Assembly (NCBI GenBank): GCA_036571765.1 | Contig: BROE01000018.1 | Span: forward strand, 14,915,129-14,979,128 | DNA length: 64,000 bases | Direction: 5' to 3' | Source of the DNA: Plecoglossus altivelis | Lineage: Eukaryota > Chordata > Actinopteri > Osmeriformes > Plecoglossidae | Shown here: one piece after another, positions 11,435 through 24,700 of the stretch | Layout: the number at the start of each line of letters is the position of its first letter | Position numbering within the stretch: position 1 is the stretch's first letter | Program-made: the position numbers and the translations under genes | The notes under the pieces: generated by a model | The model's database searches: none | The model's input: only the letters and a program-made list of their open reading frames with translations | What the model was told of the DNA's origin: nothing

Positions 11435-13080
11435 TCACAGGGGGCTGTATTCCTCTTCTGGGTACTCCTCCGGGCTGTAGCTGGCCCCTGACACGGGTAG
11501 GTACAGCGAGATGGAGGGCGAGGGCAGTGAGAGGCGATGGTAGGGCGACCGAGGGGCCGGGTGGGAGGGGGGCAGGGGGAAGGAGTCGGTGTGGGCCAGG
11601 GGGAAGGAGTCGGTGTGGGCCAGGGGGAGAGAGAGGGAGTGGGTGAGCCGGGGTGACGGGGGCGAATGGGGCAGCGCAGGAGGGAAGGGTGGGGATGGCG
11701 GGGATGGCGGGTCGTAGTAGGGCGAGAGAGGGGAGAGGTGCGGAGGAGAGGGGGAGGGCGGAGGGAGCAGGGAGGGGTGCGGGGGGCAGTAGTAGGGGGC
11801 AGGAGGGCCGTGGCTGGGGTCGCCCAGGGTGTTGAAGCGGCAGGGGTAGAGGCGAGAGGAACGCCGCCGCCCCACCATCAGCACCTTCTTGGTGTAGTTG
11901 TTGAGGGTGGAGACGCCAGACGCCATGCAGCAGGTGAAGGCCAACCAGGCAATGCTGATGGAAGGAGGGAGGGAGGGAGAGACCACCAAGGGGAAATTGG
12001 TTTTGACTTTAGATCGACAGTGTTGGGGTATCAGAGTAATGCTAAAATAATTTATTTGTGATATGAAAATTACATTTTGTGTGTGTGATAGTGAGTGAGT
12101 GAGTGTGTGTGCGTTTTGGCCCCAACTCACTAGAAAGCCCAGGAGTACCCGTAGCTGTGAGGTTTAAAGTCTTCAGGCCCCATAGAAGCTGTGGTCTGGA
12201 ACACCTGCATGAACATCATGTGAGCTACCATACCCAACAGCCCTGGCAGAGAGAGAACAGACCCTCAGTCTCCATAGCATAGCATTGAGTGTGCATAGCA
12301 TAACATAGCATAAAATAGCATAACACAATACATTATAGCATAGCATAACATAGGAGGCAGCCCCAGAGGCATCTCTCCCCTTCCTCCATAGCACAATACA
12401 TTATAGCATAGCATAGCATAGCATAGTACAATACATTATAGCATAGCATAGCCTATTACATTGTGTTATAGTATAGCATAGCATTGTATATTGTATATCA
12501 TAGGACAGCAGGTCACAATAAAGCCAAGTATAGCACCGGATGACAAAGTCTAGTATCACTCAGCATAGAATAGATGGAAATATTGAGTACTACTGCCTAG
12601 CTTTGAATAGTTTAGCATAGCATAGTCTAACAAGGCCCAGTTTAGCATACTATAGAACAGTATAGCAGCATAGTATAGTATCATTTTATGTACAACAGAA
12701 GACTACAGCAGAATATCATAGGACTTTATAGAACGATTCATATAGCATGATTGCAGGGACCTTCAAATACGAGAACAGCACAATCTGCCATAGTGCTGTG
12801 CAGTGCTGTGCGGTGCTGTGCAGTGCTGTGCAGTGCTGTGCAGTGCTGTGCAGTGCTGTGCAGTGCTGTGCAGTGCTGTGCTGCAGCGCGTCGTACCTCC
12901 AAGCACAGTGAAGACGGCAGAGTATGCGTTGAGCAGCTGTCCCCAGCGGCGTGCGGAGGGGAACAGGCTGCTCAGACACAGCTGCAGAGACAGCAGCACA
13001 CAGCTGATGAACAGCAGGCCCACGTACATCAGCTCCATGGACACGGACAGCCACATCATCCCTGCAGGGGGAGAGGCCAC

Positions 13081-13126
<46 letters not shown>

Positions 13127-14166
13127 ATACATACACACACACACACACGTATACACACACACACGTATACACACACACACACAAATACACACACACGTAT
13201 ACACACACACACACACATGTATACATACACACACACACGTATATACATACGCACAAACACACATACATACACACACTCAGTCAGGTACTGCAGTCCCCCA
13301 GTATGTCAATGTGTATGTCAATTTGAGCTTTACGTATCAGACTCTCATTTACGTATGTAGTCTGTGCATGTGTGTATCTGTGTGTGTCTGGTTAAACCTG
13401 AACCTTGTTGAAGTATGTAGTCTGTGTGTGTGTGAGTGTGTGTGTGAGTGTGTGTGGCTTGAATGTTTGTATCCAACATACCCTTTTCAGAATTTGGGGT
13501 CAAAGTGTGGAATCCTCGACACTTCTCTTCTGAAAATGGAGGAGACCGTTACAAAGCATGGCTATGAAGCATAGCTACCTTCAGTCAGGGGACCATAATT
13601 CACAAACAAGGGCCAATTGGCCCTAATATGGAGTCAGTCAGAGAGGGATGGCTTAAACGAACACACAGAATCCTGTTAACTGTACGCATGTGGTGTGCGA
13701 GGATCAGATCAACAACAACGGAGATTGAGACGATGGTTCTCTGGATCAGATTAGACCGCCATGAAAGCAGGGTGGATTAGGCGAGGCGATTGTCTCCGCT
13801 GCGTAAATCCACCGGCAGTTTATCTGGGAACGGTTTCTGTTCCATGAACGAATGCAGGAATGGTGGCCCTTGCATTTCTAATCATTCCGAGTTCAGCCAG
13901 GAGAGAGGGTGAGGAGGTCAAAGCAGGAATGAAGAGACATGGTTATATTCCAGTTTGGTCCAGTTTGGTGCGTGCCACTACCCCCTGTTGAGAAGAGGAT
14001 CCTCATATGAGGCTGGATGAGAACGCGGCTCTGATTGAAAGCAAACGACTTGACGAATCCTCGAAAGCAGCAGCAGCAGCAGGCTAGGAGCAGAAAGGGG
14101 TTTGTGAATGTCTGTGTGCCTGTCTGTGCCTGTCTGTGTGCCAGTCTGTCTGTGTGCCTGTCTGTG

Positions 14167-14201
<35 letters not shown>

Positions 14202-14528
14202 GCCTGTCTGTGTGTCTGTCTGTGCGCCTGTCTGTGCGTCTGTGCGTGCGTCTGTCTGTGCGTGCGTCTGTCTGTGCGTCTGTCTGTGTGCCTGTCTATG
14301 TGCCTGTGTGCTTGTCTGTGTGCCTGTCTGTGTGTCTGTCGGTGTGTCTGTCTGTGCCTGTCTGTGCGCCTGTCGGTGTGTCTGTCTGTGCGCCTGTCTG
14401 TATGTATGTATGTCCGTCTGTCTCTCTCTGTGTCAGTAATCCCTATTGAGTCATACTATTAGGATCTAAAGCTGAGAGAAAACGCCGGTAATAATCTGGT
14501 ATAGCCCCTCCAGGCATGCAAGCAAACA

Positions 14529-14601
<73 letters not shown>

Positions 14602-15390
14602 TCCCCATCTGCTCTCCTACTTTCCACATTATCCAGACTTCCAATTCATCACCCTCGTTTTGATCCAATCTCACTACGTGTCACCTTCCATCTCTCTTCC
14701 TTTTCCCAACAGCCAATCCCTGATCACCTGTCACTCTTTGACCTCTGCCCCCTCCCTGCCCCCAAGGTTCTCACCCCAGGCGTCCGTGTAGATGTTCTCC
14801 TCGCAGCTGGTCCACAGGCCGGCGTGGAACACCGGGAAGACGAAGCGGTCATCCCCGGTCTCCCAAGAGAACTGGAGTGTGGCGGAGTTGGACACCCCCG
14901 GTACCGGAATGCAGTTCTTCTGCTTGGTGGGAGAACACAGAGGCTTGGGAACCTTGTTTGGGTCGTTGTTTGGTCACGGATGCAAAAAAAAAAACACACA
15001 CATGCATGCATGCGACAAACAAATTTAGTGGTTGACGGTCATTCTTACCAATACCATCTCACCAATATGTACACGGGCTGTGAAATGTTCATCTGAGCTG
15101 TTCTGACAGAATCCATTACAAGTAAATATTATTCTCAGGAAAAAAACGAAGATTTTTTTTCCAATGTAGCTGCCACTCTACAATCATAAAATACGTAACA
15201 ATACTAAATTAAAATATAGATGATGACTACGTACACACAATACAAAGCCATGGAATAAGAACAGTCAGGACACCTTTTGCTTGCCTTCGCACCAGTAGGA
15301 CGACATGAGGGCCACAGTTCCCAGGGAGAGAGACACCAGGGTCTGGAGGAAGGAGAGCCGAGGGGAGCGGACCTTCTCTAGGAAAGACAT
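11435..15390 (-). CDS. gsg1: GSG1-type claudin-like tetraspan protein
   Basis: Five coding exons in sense order: 15390-15274, 14952-14775, 13061-12897, 12242-12131 and 11954-11435. All phases match, giving 363 aa. TM1 is about residues 14-33, and the extracellular loop carries WETGDDRF and the claudin-type GLWxxC motif (residues 69-89). TM2 is about 101-128, TM3 about 148-170 (GGLLGMVAHMM) and TM4 about 188-209 (AWLAFTCCMAS). These blocks match GSG1/GSG1L. GSG1L is an AMPA receptor auxiliary subunit, whereas GSG1 is best known from germ cells. The neighbours (emp1, grin2b) favour GSG1 over GSG1L. The cytoplasmic tail is long and rich in Pro and Ser, with LAHTDSFP twice in tandem and an acidic EEYPEEEYSPL end unlike the mammalian tail. 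Exon 2 has a weak acceptor, with its T-run well upstream. The start MSFLEK at 15390 precedes TM1 directly, as in the family. Confidence 0.85.
12270..12690. repeat. Degenerate ATAGC pentamer array
   Basis: The motif catag/atagc recurs throughout, mixed with aatacattat. It lies in the gsg1 intron between 12,243 and 12,896. Confidence 0.85.
12790..12882. repeat. 10-bp minisatellite (cagtgctgtg) beside gsg1 splice donor
   Basis: About nine units of cagtgctgtg, nearly perfect, end roughly ten bases from the gsg1 exon 3 donor (intron begins at 12,896 on the - strand). The transcribed strand reads cacagcactg repeats. Confidence 0.93.
13078..13275. repeat. AC / acacgtat microsatellite
   Basis: An (AC)n array interrupted by regularly recurring acgtat steps, within the gsg1 intron upstream of the acceptor at 13,062. 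Confidence 0.93.
14105..14440. repeat. CTGT/TGCC compound repeat
   Basis: Irregular tgtctgtc, tgtgcctg and tgtgcgtc units in the gsg1 intron. All three forward frames are open but encode only C, V, L and S, so they are not coding. Confidence 0.9.
14529..14599. repeat. AC dinucleotide microsatellite
   Basis: About 35 uninterrupted AC units. Confidence 0.96.
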
Positions 15391-18300
15391 GGAGGAGAAG
15401 GGGAGGCAAGGTTCTGAAGTCCAGCGTTAAATAACAAGGGAGGGGGGGGGGGGGGGGGTAGAAGAGTTTGAGGGAGATGAGGAAAACGAGTTTGAGGTTG
15501 GAGATTGAGGGAGATGAGGAAAACGAGTTTGAGGATTTAGATTGAGGGAGATGAGGGAAAGAAAGACAGAGTTTTAAGTATTACCCCGCACATACATACC
15601 CTCTCCCACCCGTTCTGAACAACATTATAAAGGAGTGAAAGTTGCCACTTTGCAGGCAGGGTTTGGTGAGGGACTGACGTCGGTGGGCATGACAACCAAG
15701 GCGGTCACAGGAACTACACCTAGGAAAAGCTGGCGATGAATACAAGTCGACGGGCGAGCTAAAAGACGAAGAACGAGAAGAACCCAGCCCGGTGCGCGTC
15801 GACAACGACGCGAGCGCTGACCTAAAGCATCTTCGCTTTGGTGAAACCAGATGGAAACGAGGGGAAGAGAACGATCACACATCACAAAGTATCAGGCGGC
15901 TTCCAACTCAAAGGCAGAATAGGAACCAGCGAGAACACTGACACTCCAGGGGCCATAGGCACAGCGGAAAACACTGCAAGTTACAGCAAGTGAAAATGGA
16001 TTGGAGCAGCACAGTCACCAGTGAAATTAACAGTTAGGACCGATGACGTCCATTTGCAGAAACAGTTATTTGGAAAAGGTGGGGAGAGGAGGAGAGACAC
16101 TCACCTCCTACAATCTGACGTGTCAGTCTAGGTATCCTTAGACAGGCGTTCTTGACGGCTTCAGTTCATGTACCTGCTTTTCCCATCTTTTGCTGTTCCT
16201 TAATCTGCCTCTCAGGTCAGGCGATGACCCTCCTAATGCCCTCCTGTGCTCGAGAAAGGGTGCAGGTGTGTTCACGCGTGGGAGTGTGTGAGAGAGTGCG
16301 ACTGAGTGTGTGACAGTCAATATGATTTGGACCGGTCAGTGAGTCAGTAAGTCTCCCCCTCTATCCTCTTCTTTAATCTATTCATACAACTCTAAATCCA
16401 CAGTGGACAACACCGTTCAATCTGCTTTCATTTGAAACCCCCCTCCCTCCCTTCCCCCCTCCCCCATTCCCTCCCACACCTCTCCTCATGTCCCCTGTGT
16501 TTGCCATATTACCGATTGTCTGGATAATTTCAGGTAGAAATGAAACATCATTGATTTTTCTTTTTGTCAAGATCACACTTCAATACACTGAGGTTTTACA
16601 CACCGGGGTGTGATTTTGTCTGTGCGGCGGGGAGCACAGATCTACCACAAGAGGGCGCTCTTTCTTCATAGGGAACGTAACAGACAAGGCAGGCTCAGGC
16701 AGATAGGACTTGTGGACACAGGCCTGTAGAGGATACTCAGATCTTCAGTCTTGACAACGTTTCATCCCAAGCAACAAGAGGCAAGAGCAAGGAATGAAAG
16801 GAACACGTAAATAAGAAAGTAAAGGAGAAATATAGCGGGTAAACGCAAATAAAGCGACGATCACGAAATAGGAAAACAGAAATGGAATTGTAATGTCCCA
16901 AGATGGAATACTTGACAGTGTGTCATTTGCAGTGTGACAACGTAAAAAGGGAGAGCAGTCATCGCAGCATTTTTGTAAGTGTATTCATAATTCATATACA
17001 TATTGACATTTTTCTAGTACGGCATGTTTTCAATAGTGTCATTGTTTTCTTTTAGTTCAACTTTTTTTTTTTTACAAGAATAACGATAGAAAATGATAAC
17101 GATAGACAACACAACATACAACTCACTGTTTTAAGTTTATGGCAATGTATCTTTTCAATAGATTTTGCAACTCAGTTAAATCCAGTTTTAATATCTCATC
17201 GAGGAATTAACTAATTGAGAAAGTACTTGAATTATACCGACTTCTCATTGATCAGTACATGTCAGGTAGTCCCTCTCACTCAGTCTATCACCACCTAGTT
17301 TCCTTTTAATTAAATCTGCTGGCCAATCGCGACCTCCTATTCAAAATAATGCTATGGGGAAGTATTCCCCTCTTATTCACCGTCTTGTCAACTGTATGTA
17401 ACCTGACACCCTGACAACCAATCAGGATAGAGATGACAGACATGCATCAGTCCAGAGTGTTTCGTCCTCTGCTTGGTGTACGTGTTGCTCAACTGCAAGC
17501 GATCGGCTGCTAATATTTAGTTTGAAAAATAAGATTGTGTCCATCTGATTTTTCATGAATACTATTTGTACCGTAAAAACCCCAAGGATGAAAAATAAGA
17601 ACACTTTTTCCAAAAAGACCAAAATGGACACCTAGAATCCATGTTCTCACGCACGCACGCTCACAAACGCACGCACGAATGCGTGCAGGCACACACACAT
17701 ATGTTCACCATCATTCACACACTCTGAAAAGGCAACAGACGTCCACTCTCCAAGGCAATAGTCTTTGTGGCGACTCGACCCTGACATTCCAAATGATGTC
17801 ATTCTGGCTCCACCCTCTCCAGGAATGATGAAATATCCAAATGTCCCAAAACTGATATGTTGACCAAGTAAAAATCGCAATACACTGATATCAATCGATG
17901 AGTAAATACTGACGCAGATAGAAAACAAATAATGATGCCTAAAAATAATAACCATTATCATGATGAATATGATAAAACACTACTTAAAAGTAGATACTTA
18001 AAATACGCAGTCTCCTCTTTTTATCCACTTTTTCAGTCCACTCTAATGTCCAACATTCTCCTGTTGTCCATAAACAGGCTTGCTTCCAATACTGTGCTTC
18101 AAAACAATTTCACAAAAGATGAACTGGGTGAACTCATGGCAGCCATGATGGAAACTAGAATTGAACAGTTTGAGGGTATCTCCAGAAATACAAAGTGAGC
18201 CTAGAGAGACCGTTGGTTTCCTCTCTTCTTCGAAAGAGGAAGGTTCCTTTTTGCTCTGTCATCTGCAAACGTATATTTTTGTCTTCCGTCTTTCCCCGCA

Positions 18301-18712
18301 TCCTGACTTCCTCTGTGTTGCTTTGATCTTTTTTTGTATCTTTTTTTTGTAATAGTTCTCTTAAGTTGCTTGTCCCCCCCCCCATCTTGTCTTTAAATGT
18401 TTTCATGTAAATTCCTTCGGAGAAATTGTACATTCCTTATTCCTTAGTGTATCCCTGCTGTCATCTACGTCCATCCACGGGTGGCTGTTTGACCCGCTCA
18501 AGGCTGTTCCACAAACTGCCAGTCGCTGCTCCTCCTCCTCCTCCAACACTACCTGGGACAGAAGGAAACCCCAAGCGTGATGAATCGTGTCGCCTGCGTT
18601 GACGTGCAAGGCGGAAGAAGGGAAAAACACACCGAAAACAAAGTCGGTAGCTCGACATGGTGGACGGATCAGATCTTACCCCTCCTGCACCACCTCATCC
18701 TCGCTGTATCCT
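15391..18712. other. gsg1 5' region and tcf20 3' region
   Basis: No coding content recognised. It contains a run of about 18 G at 15,440-15,458 and two copies of a short gagggagatgaggaaaac element (15,470-15,560). An A/T-rich stretch at 16,800-18,440 probably belongs to the tcf20 3' UTR. An ATTAAA on the - strand at 17,305-17,310 is a possible polyadenylation signal. I could not place the gsg1 promoter. Confidence 0.5.
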
Positions 18713-21700
18713 TCAGCCTCTCTCGGACTGCTCCAGGTACACTGACTTGGTAGGTCGACTGCTCTGGGGAAACTGCAACGAGAGAGATAATGAATACGAA
18801 AGGAATTATAGTGCATGAAGTAGACTTTACTGTCCTGAGGGAAATTTGTCTAAAGACACATTCAGTGTCTGTTAAAATACAATTAACACCATGCATACAT
18901 ACAATAAGTTGTAGGCGAGGCGCTACAAAATGATCACTATCTGATTTCCCTAGTAAGGATTCAAACCAACCTCTTTACCTTGTGCTGTGGACATCGCAGG
19001 GAAAAGTTCTCTTCGTTCAGAGAGCAATCTGAGGAAAAGAAAAACACAAGGAAAGAGGAAAGATGAGCTGGAGATGAAGAGGGATATTTCATCACAACCT
19101 ACAAGCTTGTAGCTGGGTGAGCTGGAATACTAACCGGCCTCCATGGCGCATAGGTAGTGATATCTCAATGTGCAGCCTTTGCTATAGCAACCCAGGGTGG
19201 AGCCCGCCATCTCGCAGAAGGAGCAACACTGTTGGGAGAGACAGAGCAAGAGGGAGAACGGAAGAAAAAAAGAAAATGTCACAGCTGAAGAACTAAATAA
19301 ACAGCTCTGTGTACTGAGCTGCAATAGTGAGATTCTCATGGAAAAAGCGCGACAACAAAACACATCACGTACTGCCTCTCGAGCACCATCTAGTGCCTCC
19401 TGTAGACCGTACAGCTTTCCGTTGACCAGGAAGACACCGCTAGCCCACACGATGCAGCCCTCGTGGATCCACAGCTCCTCTGGGTCCATGGGCATCTGTG
19501 GCAGCTGGGCCAGCTGTGCGAGAGGCCCCAACGAGTCCAACGCCGGTGGAGGGGGCTGGAAAGGGAGCGAGGCCTTGCTATTTGACGGCACCATCCTGGG
19601 TGAGTCGTCGCTGGATTTATGCCTGCGTTTGAAGCGTGGGTGCGATGTGAGTTTCCGGTGCTGGGGTCTTTGTTGGGTGTCGTCGACTGGTGGTTGCTTG
19701 CTGGGTTGGCTGTAAGTAGGTGTCTCTGTCTGAGGTTCCGGTTGTTTCCACAACTCGGGTATGGGTCGTATATCTGGTGACGTGTCCCAGCTTCGAGCTT
19801 TTGTGTTGCAGGTAGAAGTGGTGGTGGTGCCAAGCTGGCCTGCCAGATACATCATGATCTCCTCCCCGCCGGCAGGAGAGGCAGTGCCCACCATGGCACC
19901 TGCAGGAGACATGGGGTTGGCAGCGTAGTTGAGGCTCCACTCGATATCAGTGGAGGACTTGATAACTGGGGCCTCCTGATGCACCAGGGTTTCCTGGGCA
20001 TTCAACACATTGGAGTTTGTTTCGAGACTGGGTCCGGTTTTGCTTACTCCTGTCACAGCAGGACTTTGGCGGACTTGGGGCTGGTTCTTGGGAAGCTTTG
20101 CAGCATATTCAGCCGGGTAATATGGTCCATAGAGATCCCCTAGGTTCTTGTAATTTGCCCATTTCTGGCACAGGCAGCAGAGGAGACGACCGGAGTGGTT
20201 TGTTTCGGTGATTACAGGTCCTGAGACGACATACCCAGACAAAGGAAGGACCTTCCCTGTCTGAAGACTGGTTTCCAATTCCTCCGCCTCCTTCTTCTCT
20301 CTCAGCCTCTCCATCTCCTTCTCTCTTCGGGATAGCTGAGAGGTGAGGGCAGATGTCAGGAGAGCTTCAATCGCGTTGCTGCTGGTTTTCACCCCGGACG
20401 CCGCCCCCCGCTCTCCCTTCTCTTTTTTCTCTTCCTCCGCGTTGACTATCGTGCATACGGCGCCAATCTCAGGCACCTTCCTCTCCACGTGAACGTAGGG
20501 TGCAAACACATTCTTCCTGGAGTCGGAGAAACCTCCACCTAGGCCGATGTTGCTTCCGGCCCCCACAGACGTTTCAAAGTCTTCTTTGGCTGGTATGGTC
20601 ACAGCTGTTCTCCTCCTCCTCCTTTGCCTTCCCGACAGTCCCTCTGCATCCCCCTCCGCCTTCACGCCCCCCCTTCTTCTTCGACGGAGAGGTTTGACCT
20701 CTGTCTCGAGGGGAATGTCCTCACTCTCTGCATCCACCTTCACCTGGGTTAGGATGGGTGGAGTAAGTGAGGGTGGGGGCTTCTGGTCGGCTGGAGGAAA
20801 GACGATTAAGGGAGGGGTGATGGCGTCTGCGCCTGGGATTGCCTGGGGGACAGGGGCGACGACAGCAGCAGCAGCAGGAGATGTAGCAGGCTGGATTGGT
20901 GGAGCATTAGCGTTAGCATTCTGAGGCTGGGCCTGCTGCACACGTTTCTGCTTGTTAACGCTACCAACTGGTCTACCCTTCTTTTTGCCTGAAGGGAAGT
21001 AACCTTTTGGAACAAGGCTCTCTGAACCTTTGGAGTCTTGAGGTGATCCCGTCATGGACAACGAAGTCCTGCCAGAACACATCTGCCTGTTCATCATGTG
21101 TCCTTGACCCTGACTGTGGTGAGGTGGTGTACCTCCGTAATAGTCAGCATTTGGATAATCGTCAAATCCCATCGCGGTCTCCTGGAGTTTCTGCCTCAGG
21201 AGGTTGGCAGCTGATTGCTCTCCTCTGCGAGTCTCCAGCTGCTGGTAGGTGTTGGTAAAGTGTTGGATATCTGACAGGGCAGAGGAGGATGGAGGAGGGG
21301 AACCCTGCACTGGGCGAGGGAGAGGTGGCGGTGGGGGTAAGGGCCCTAACAAGGAAAAGTCTGCTGCAATCCTTAGATCTTCTTTATCAGACACTGACGA
21401 TGCTGTAGCCCCCAAACCAAAGTCAAAATCTGCCTGCATGGCTCCGCTTGTGTGTTTCAGACCTTGGGAAGTCTGAAGTTGGTCGCAGGAATACGCAGAG
21501 GGTGGCATGGATCCGGTTTCATCCATACCCCTGTACGGCATCATCTCGTTTAGGGAGTGACTGTCATCCATGTAGTCTTGGTCCTGGGAGTCGCTAAACT
21601 GGGACATCTCGGAGAATCCTCCGTAGTGATTGGATTCTGCATCCACTTGGCCACCACTGTGAGGGGACTTCCGGACGTTCGGTGTAATTTTCTGTACGAT

Positions 21701-24700
21701 AGCCTCCAGTTTCAAACCCCGTCCTTTCCTGGGGGGCAAACCTTTTTTACTACCTGAAGGAGACAGCGACTGCGAGTAGATGTTCTGTCCAGGTGTGGGA
21801 GAGGAGAGCCTGGAACAGGTGATGTCCGAGCTGGAGGAGTCTTCATCGTTGAGGTGGCTCGACTCAGAAAGGGCTGCCGGGGAATGATGCGAATTGGGCA
21901 CCACCCTTACCTGGGACCCATCTTGATGCTGTCTCTTGGCAGGTATAGGAGAGATAAAAGAGCGGACTCTTCTTCTTAGCATTAAAGGGTTGGTGTCTCC
22001 GGAACCTCCAGTTTTGGTCGGGCGTAGACCTTGCTGAGGCATTGCAGAACTCAACTCACCGGACACTTTCATGGAGTTGGAGGCCAGAAGTGGATGAGGG
22101 GGTTTTACATCCTCCAGGGCTCCTCTTGAGACATCTAGTTCTAGCGAGTTCAAACCTCCAGGTGGAACCTGTGAGGACACGGGGCAAGGGGGAGCAGCTG
22201 GAGGAAGGGGCTGTGTTCGGTGGTAAGGGTCTCCCTCCATCATGACAGCTCCATCCCTGCCTGAATGGGTCGCCTCCCACATCTTCATATCATAGTAAGC
22301 ACTTTGATGAGGAAGCTGCTGTTTGGAGAGACGCTGCTCATTGGCCAACATCTCCACCTGCGACAGCATTCTTTGACTCTGCTCTGATTGACCGAGTTTG
22401 TTTCGACCAGGAGAAGAACCAGACTGCATCATAACGTCCTTGGTGGGTCTGGACAAGGCAGAAGTCCACTCGTTCATGGGATCATGGGGGTGGTGGGGGG
22501 TGCGCGAGTGAGGATATACTGTTAGTTTGTTAGCAGATAGTGGGTTTTGAAGTTGATTTGTTGGGGACAATGGGTGGTAGGGATGGTGGGAGGGGAAATG
22601 TGGATTGCGTGACATTATATTACGCTCTCTTGTATCGCCATAGCGATAGCCAGAGTATCCACTGGCGTGTGCACTAGAGAGATCCACATTGTGAGGGTAG
22701 GCTGGGTGTCTAGGGGGTAGGGACATGGGGTTGGTATTGGACAAGGGATAGCGAGGAGCCTGTTGGCTATGGCGAGAGGCCATGACAGTTATGTCAGCCT
22801 TTCCTTTCCTGTAAGGGTCAGCATTCACAGACTGGTGTAAAGACTTGTGATACTCAATCTCAGCCTTGGCTGTCGAAGCGCTATGATGATCAGGATGTAG
22901 ATGTCCAGCCTCAGGCGTGATTTCCTTGGTGGAGACCTCCATCTTGACCTCGTGTTTTTCTCTAACCTCTTCCTTACTGTTTCCTGTCATGTGTACGTTG
23001 GTTCCTGGTGAAGAGGAAAAGGATTTCTGTTGAATGACTGAAGACCCTGTGTGACCCTCCCGGTCTTTGTCAGTCTCACTTTCCGGTGTGCTGCGACGAA
23101 CTGGCGACACATCGCAGATGACGGAGCGTCGACCCGACGACTGGGGTAGAAAGGAGGTGGAGGACTTCTGAGAATCGGCGGCCCCTAGTGGGTCGGACTC
23201 CTGCAGAAGGAGTTCCTGGACAGCAGAAGAGGAGGAGGTGAGCTGACTGGAGGGAGGCGGAGGTTTTCTCTGAGGTAAAGAATAGTCTGCTAAGTTAATG
23301 TGCTTTGGGGGAGTGGGTGAGAAAGAGTCTGTAGTTTGTGGTCCATGCGCCGCTGCCATTTTACTCTTCTCCGCACTATGTAACCCTTTGATGCCAACTG
23401 CCTCAGCCTTTATGAAGGGAAGGGGACCTTGAGGTCCAAAATCAGTTGCAACACCTCCTTGTCGCTGGTTGGGTTGGATAGGTTTTCCAGATGGGGCCAT
23501 TTGTGAAGGTTGCGGGGTGCTCCCCATTCCAGATTGTGTTCGGATACTTTCAGCTATACCATATGGATGTCTAGTTTGAAAATTGGCCAGGGCCACGTTC
23601 TGAGACTGTGTGGCAGGAGGGACTTGCTCTGGTCGACCATATCGCCTATCTAAATGGTAACCTTGGAGAACCTCCTGTAATAGACTGGGAAATTGCTGTT
23701 GTAACTGAGAATTATCATCGTGGCCCTTAGGTCCCGTACCTCCTCCTCTCTTTGCTGGTGACTCTACTGAATCGCCTCCCGCTTCCTTTGAAGACAGTGA
23801 GCCATAGTTCGGTTGAGGGAAATCTTGGTACCTTGAGTTTGTCTCCATCACCCCCCCTGCACTTGGCCGTCCTCTGTTCTTCACGCCCAAGCCAGCACCG
23901 TAGAGTGATTCTGGGTAGCCACATTTGTTAGCGACAGCGTGGGGGTTACCTTGAAGCCTTCCGAAATGGGTTTTCAGATTAAGCTGATGATGAGAAGAGT
24001 ACACACTCAGGTCCACCCCTTTCTCTCCATTGTGACTGCTAGACTCTCTAAAGATAGCATGAGGAGGTTTCTCTTCTATGCAGTTGTCTTGAGGACGGTT
24101 GGGTTTCTCCGGTTGCTGGAATTCAGAACGCGCCGAGACAATAACACCTACTCCACCGGCATTCTGCTGTTCTTCAAGGTCAAAGGTTGAATTGGGGTTG
24201 GTAAAATCTTGCGCCTTGTGGTGTTTTCCGTCTCTCTCACCGCTGTGTACGTTGTGTAAACTGGATAGTCTATTTTCCTTGTCCTGCCCGTCTATGTGTC
24301 TCTCTCCGCTCTGCTCTCGACCATCATCCTCTCTTTTGAAGCCTTTCTCTCTTCTTTCGGCCACTTCCTCTTGAAAAACTTCATTTTTAATTTCTCTTGC
24401 CTTCCTACAGTTGTGCTTGCTATTAGCATCAGCAGCACCAGGCTCTGAGACAGAGTTGGAATAGAGAGGAGGACCGTGGGAAGGCATAGCAACAGAATGG
24501 CTACGATGAGAGTTTGAACATGACTCAGCACTCTGCAGGGCAGGGGATTGAGACGACGATGACACGAGAGCCTTGTTTTCAGAGACACTCTGAGGATTTC
24601 TGGAACTACGGTTTAACTGCTCCGAGGAACGCATCTTGACTTGGTCCCCTTGCGACGAAGGATAGTAGGTAGTTGGTTCCGAGCCACTGCTAGCTCCACT

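Noticed and set aside
19130..19390. Continuation of the tcf20 frame through 19,229-19,372 as normal coding sequence
   Set aside because: The insert breaks the conserved zinc finger and both its borders are good splice sites, so it is treated as an intron that can be retained, not as the main product.
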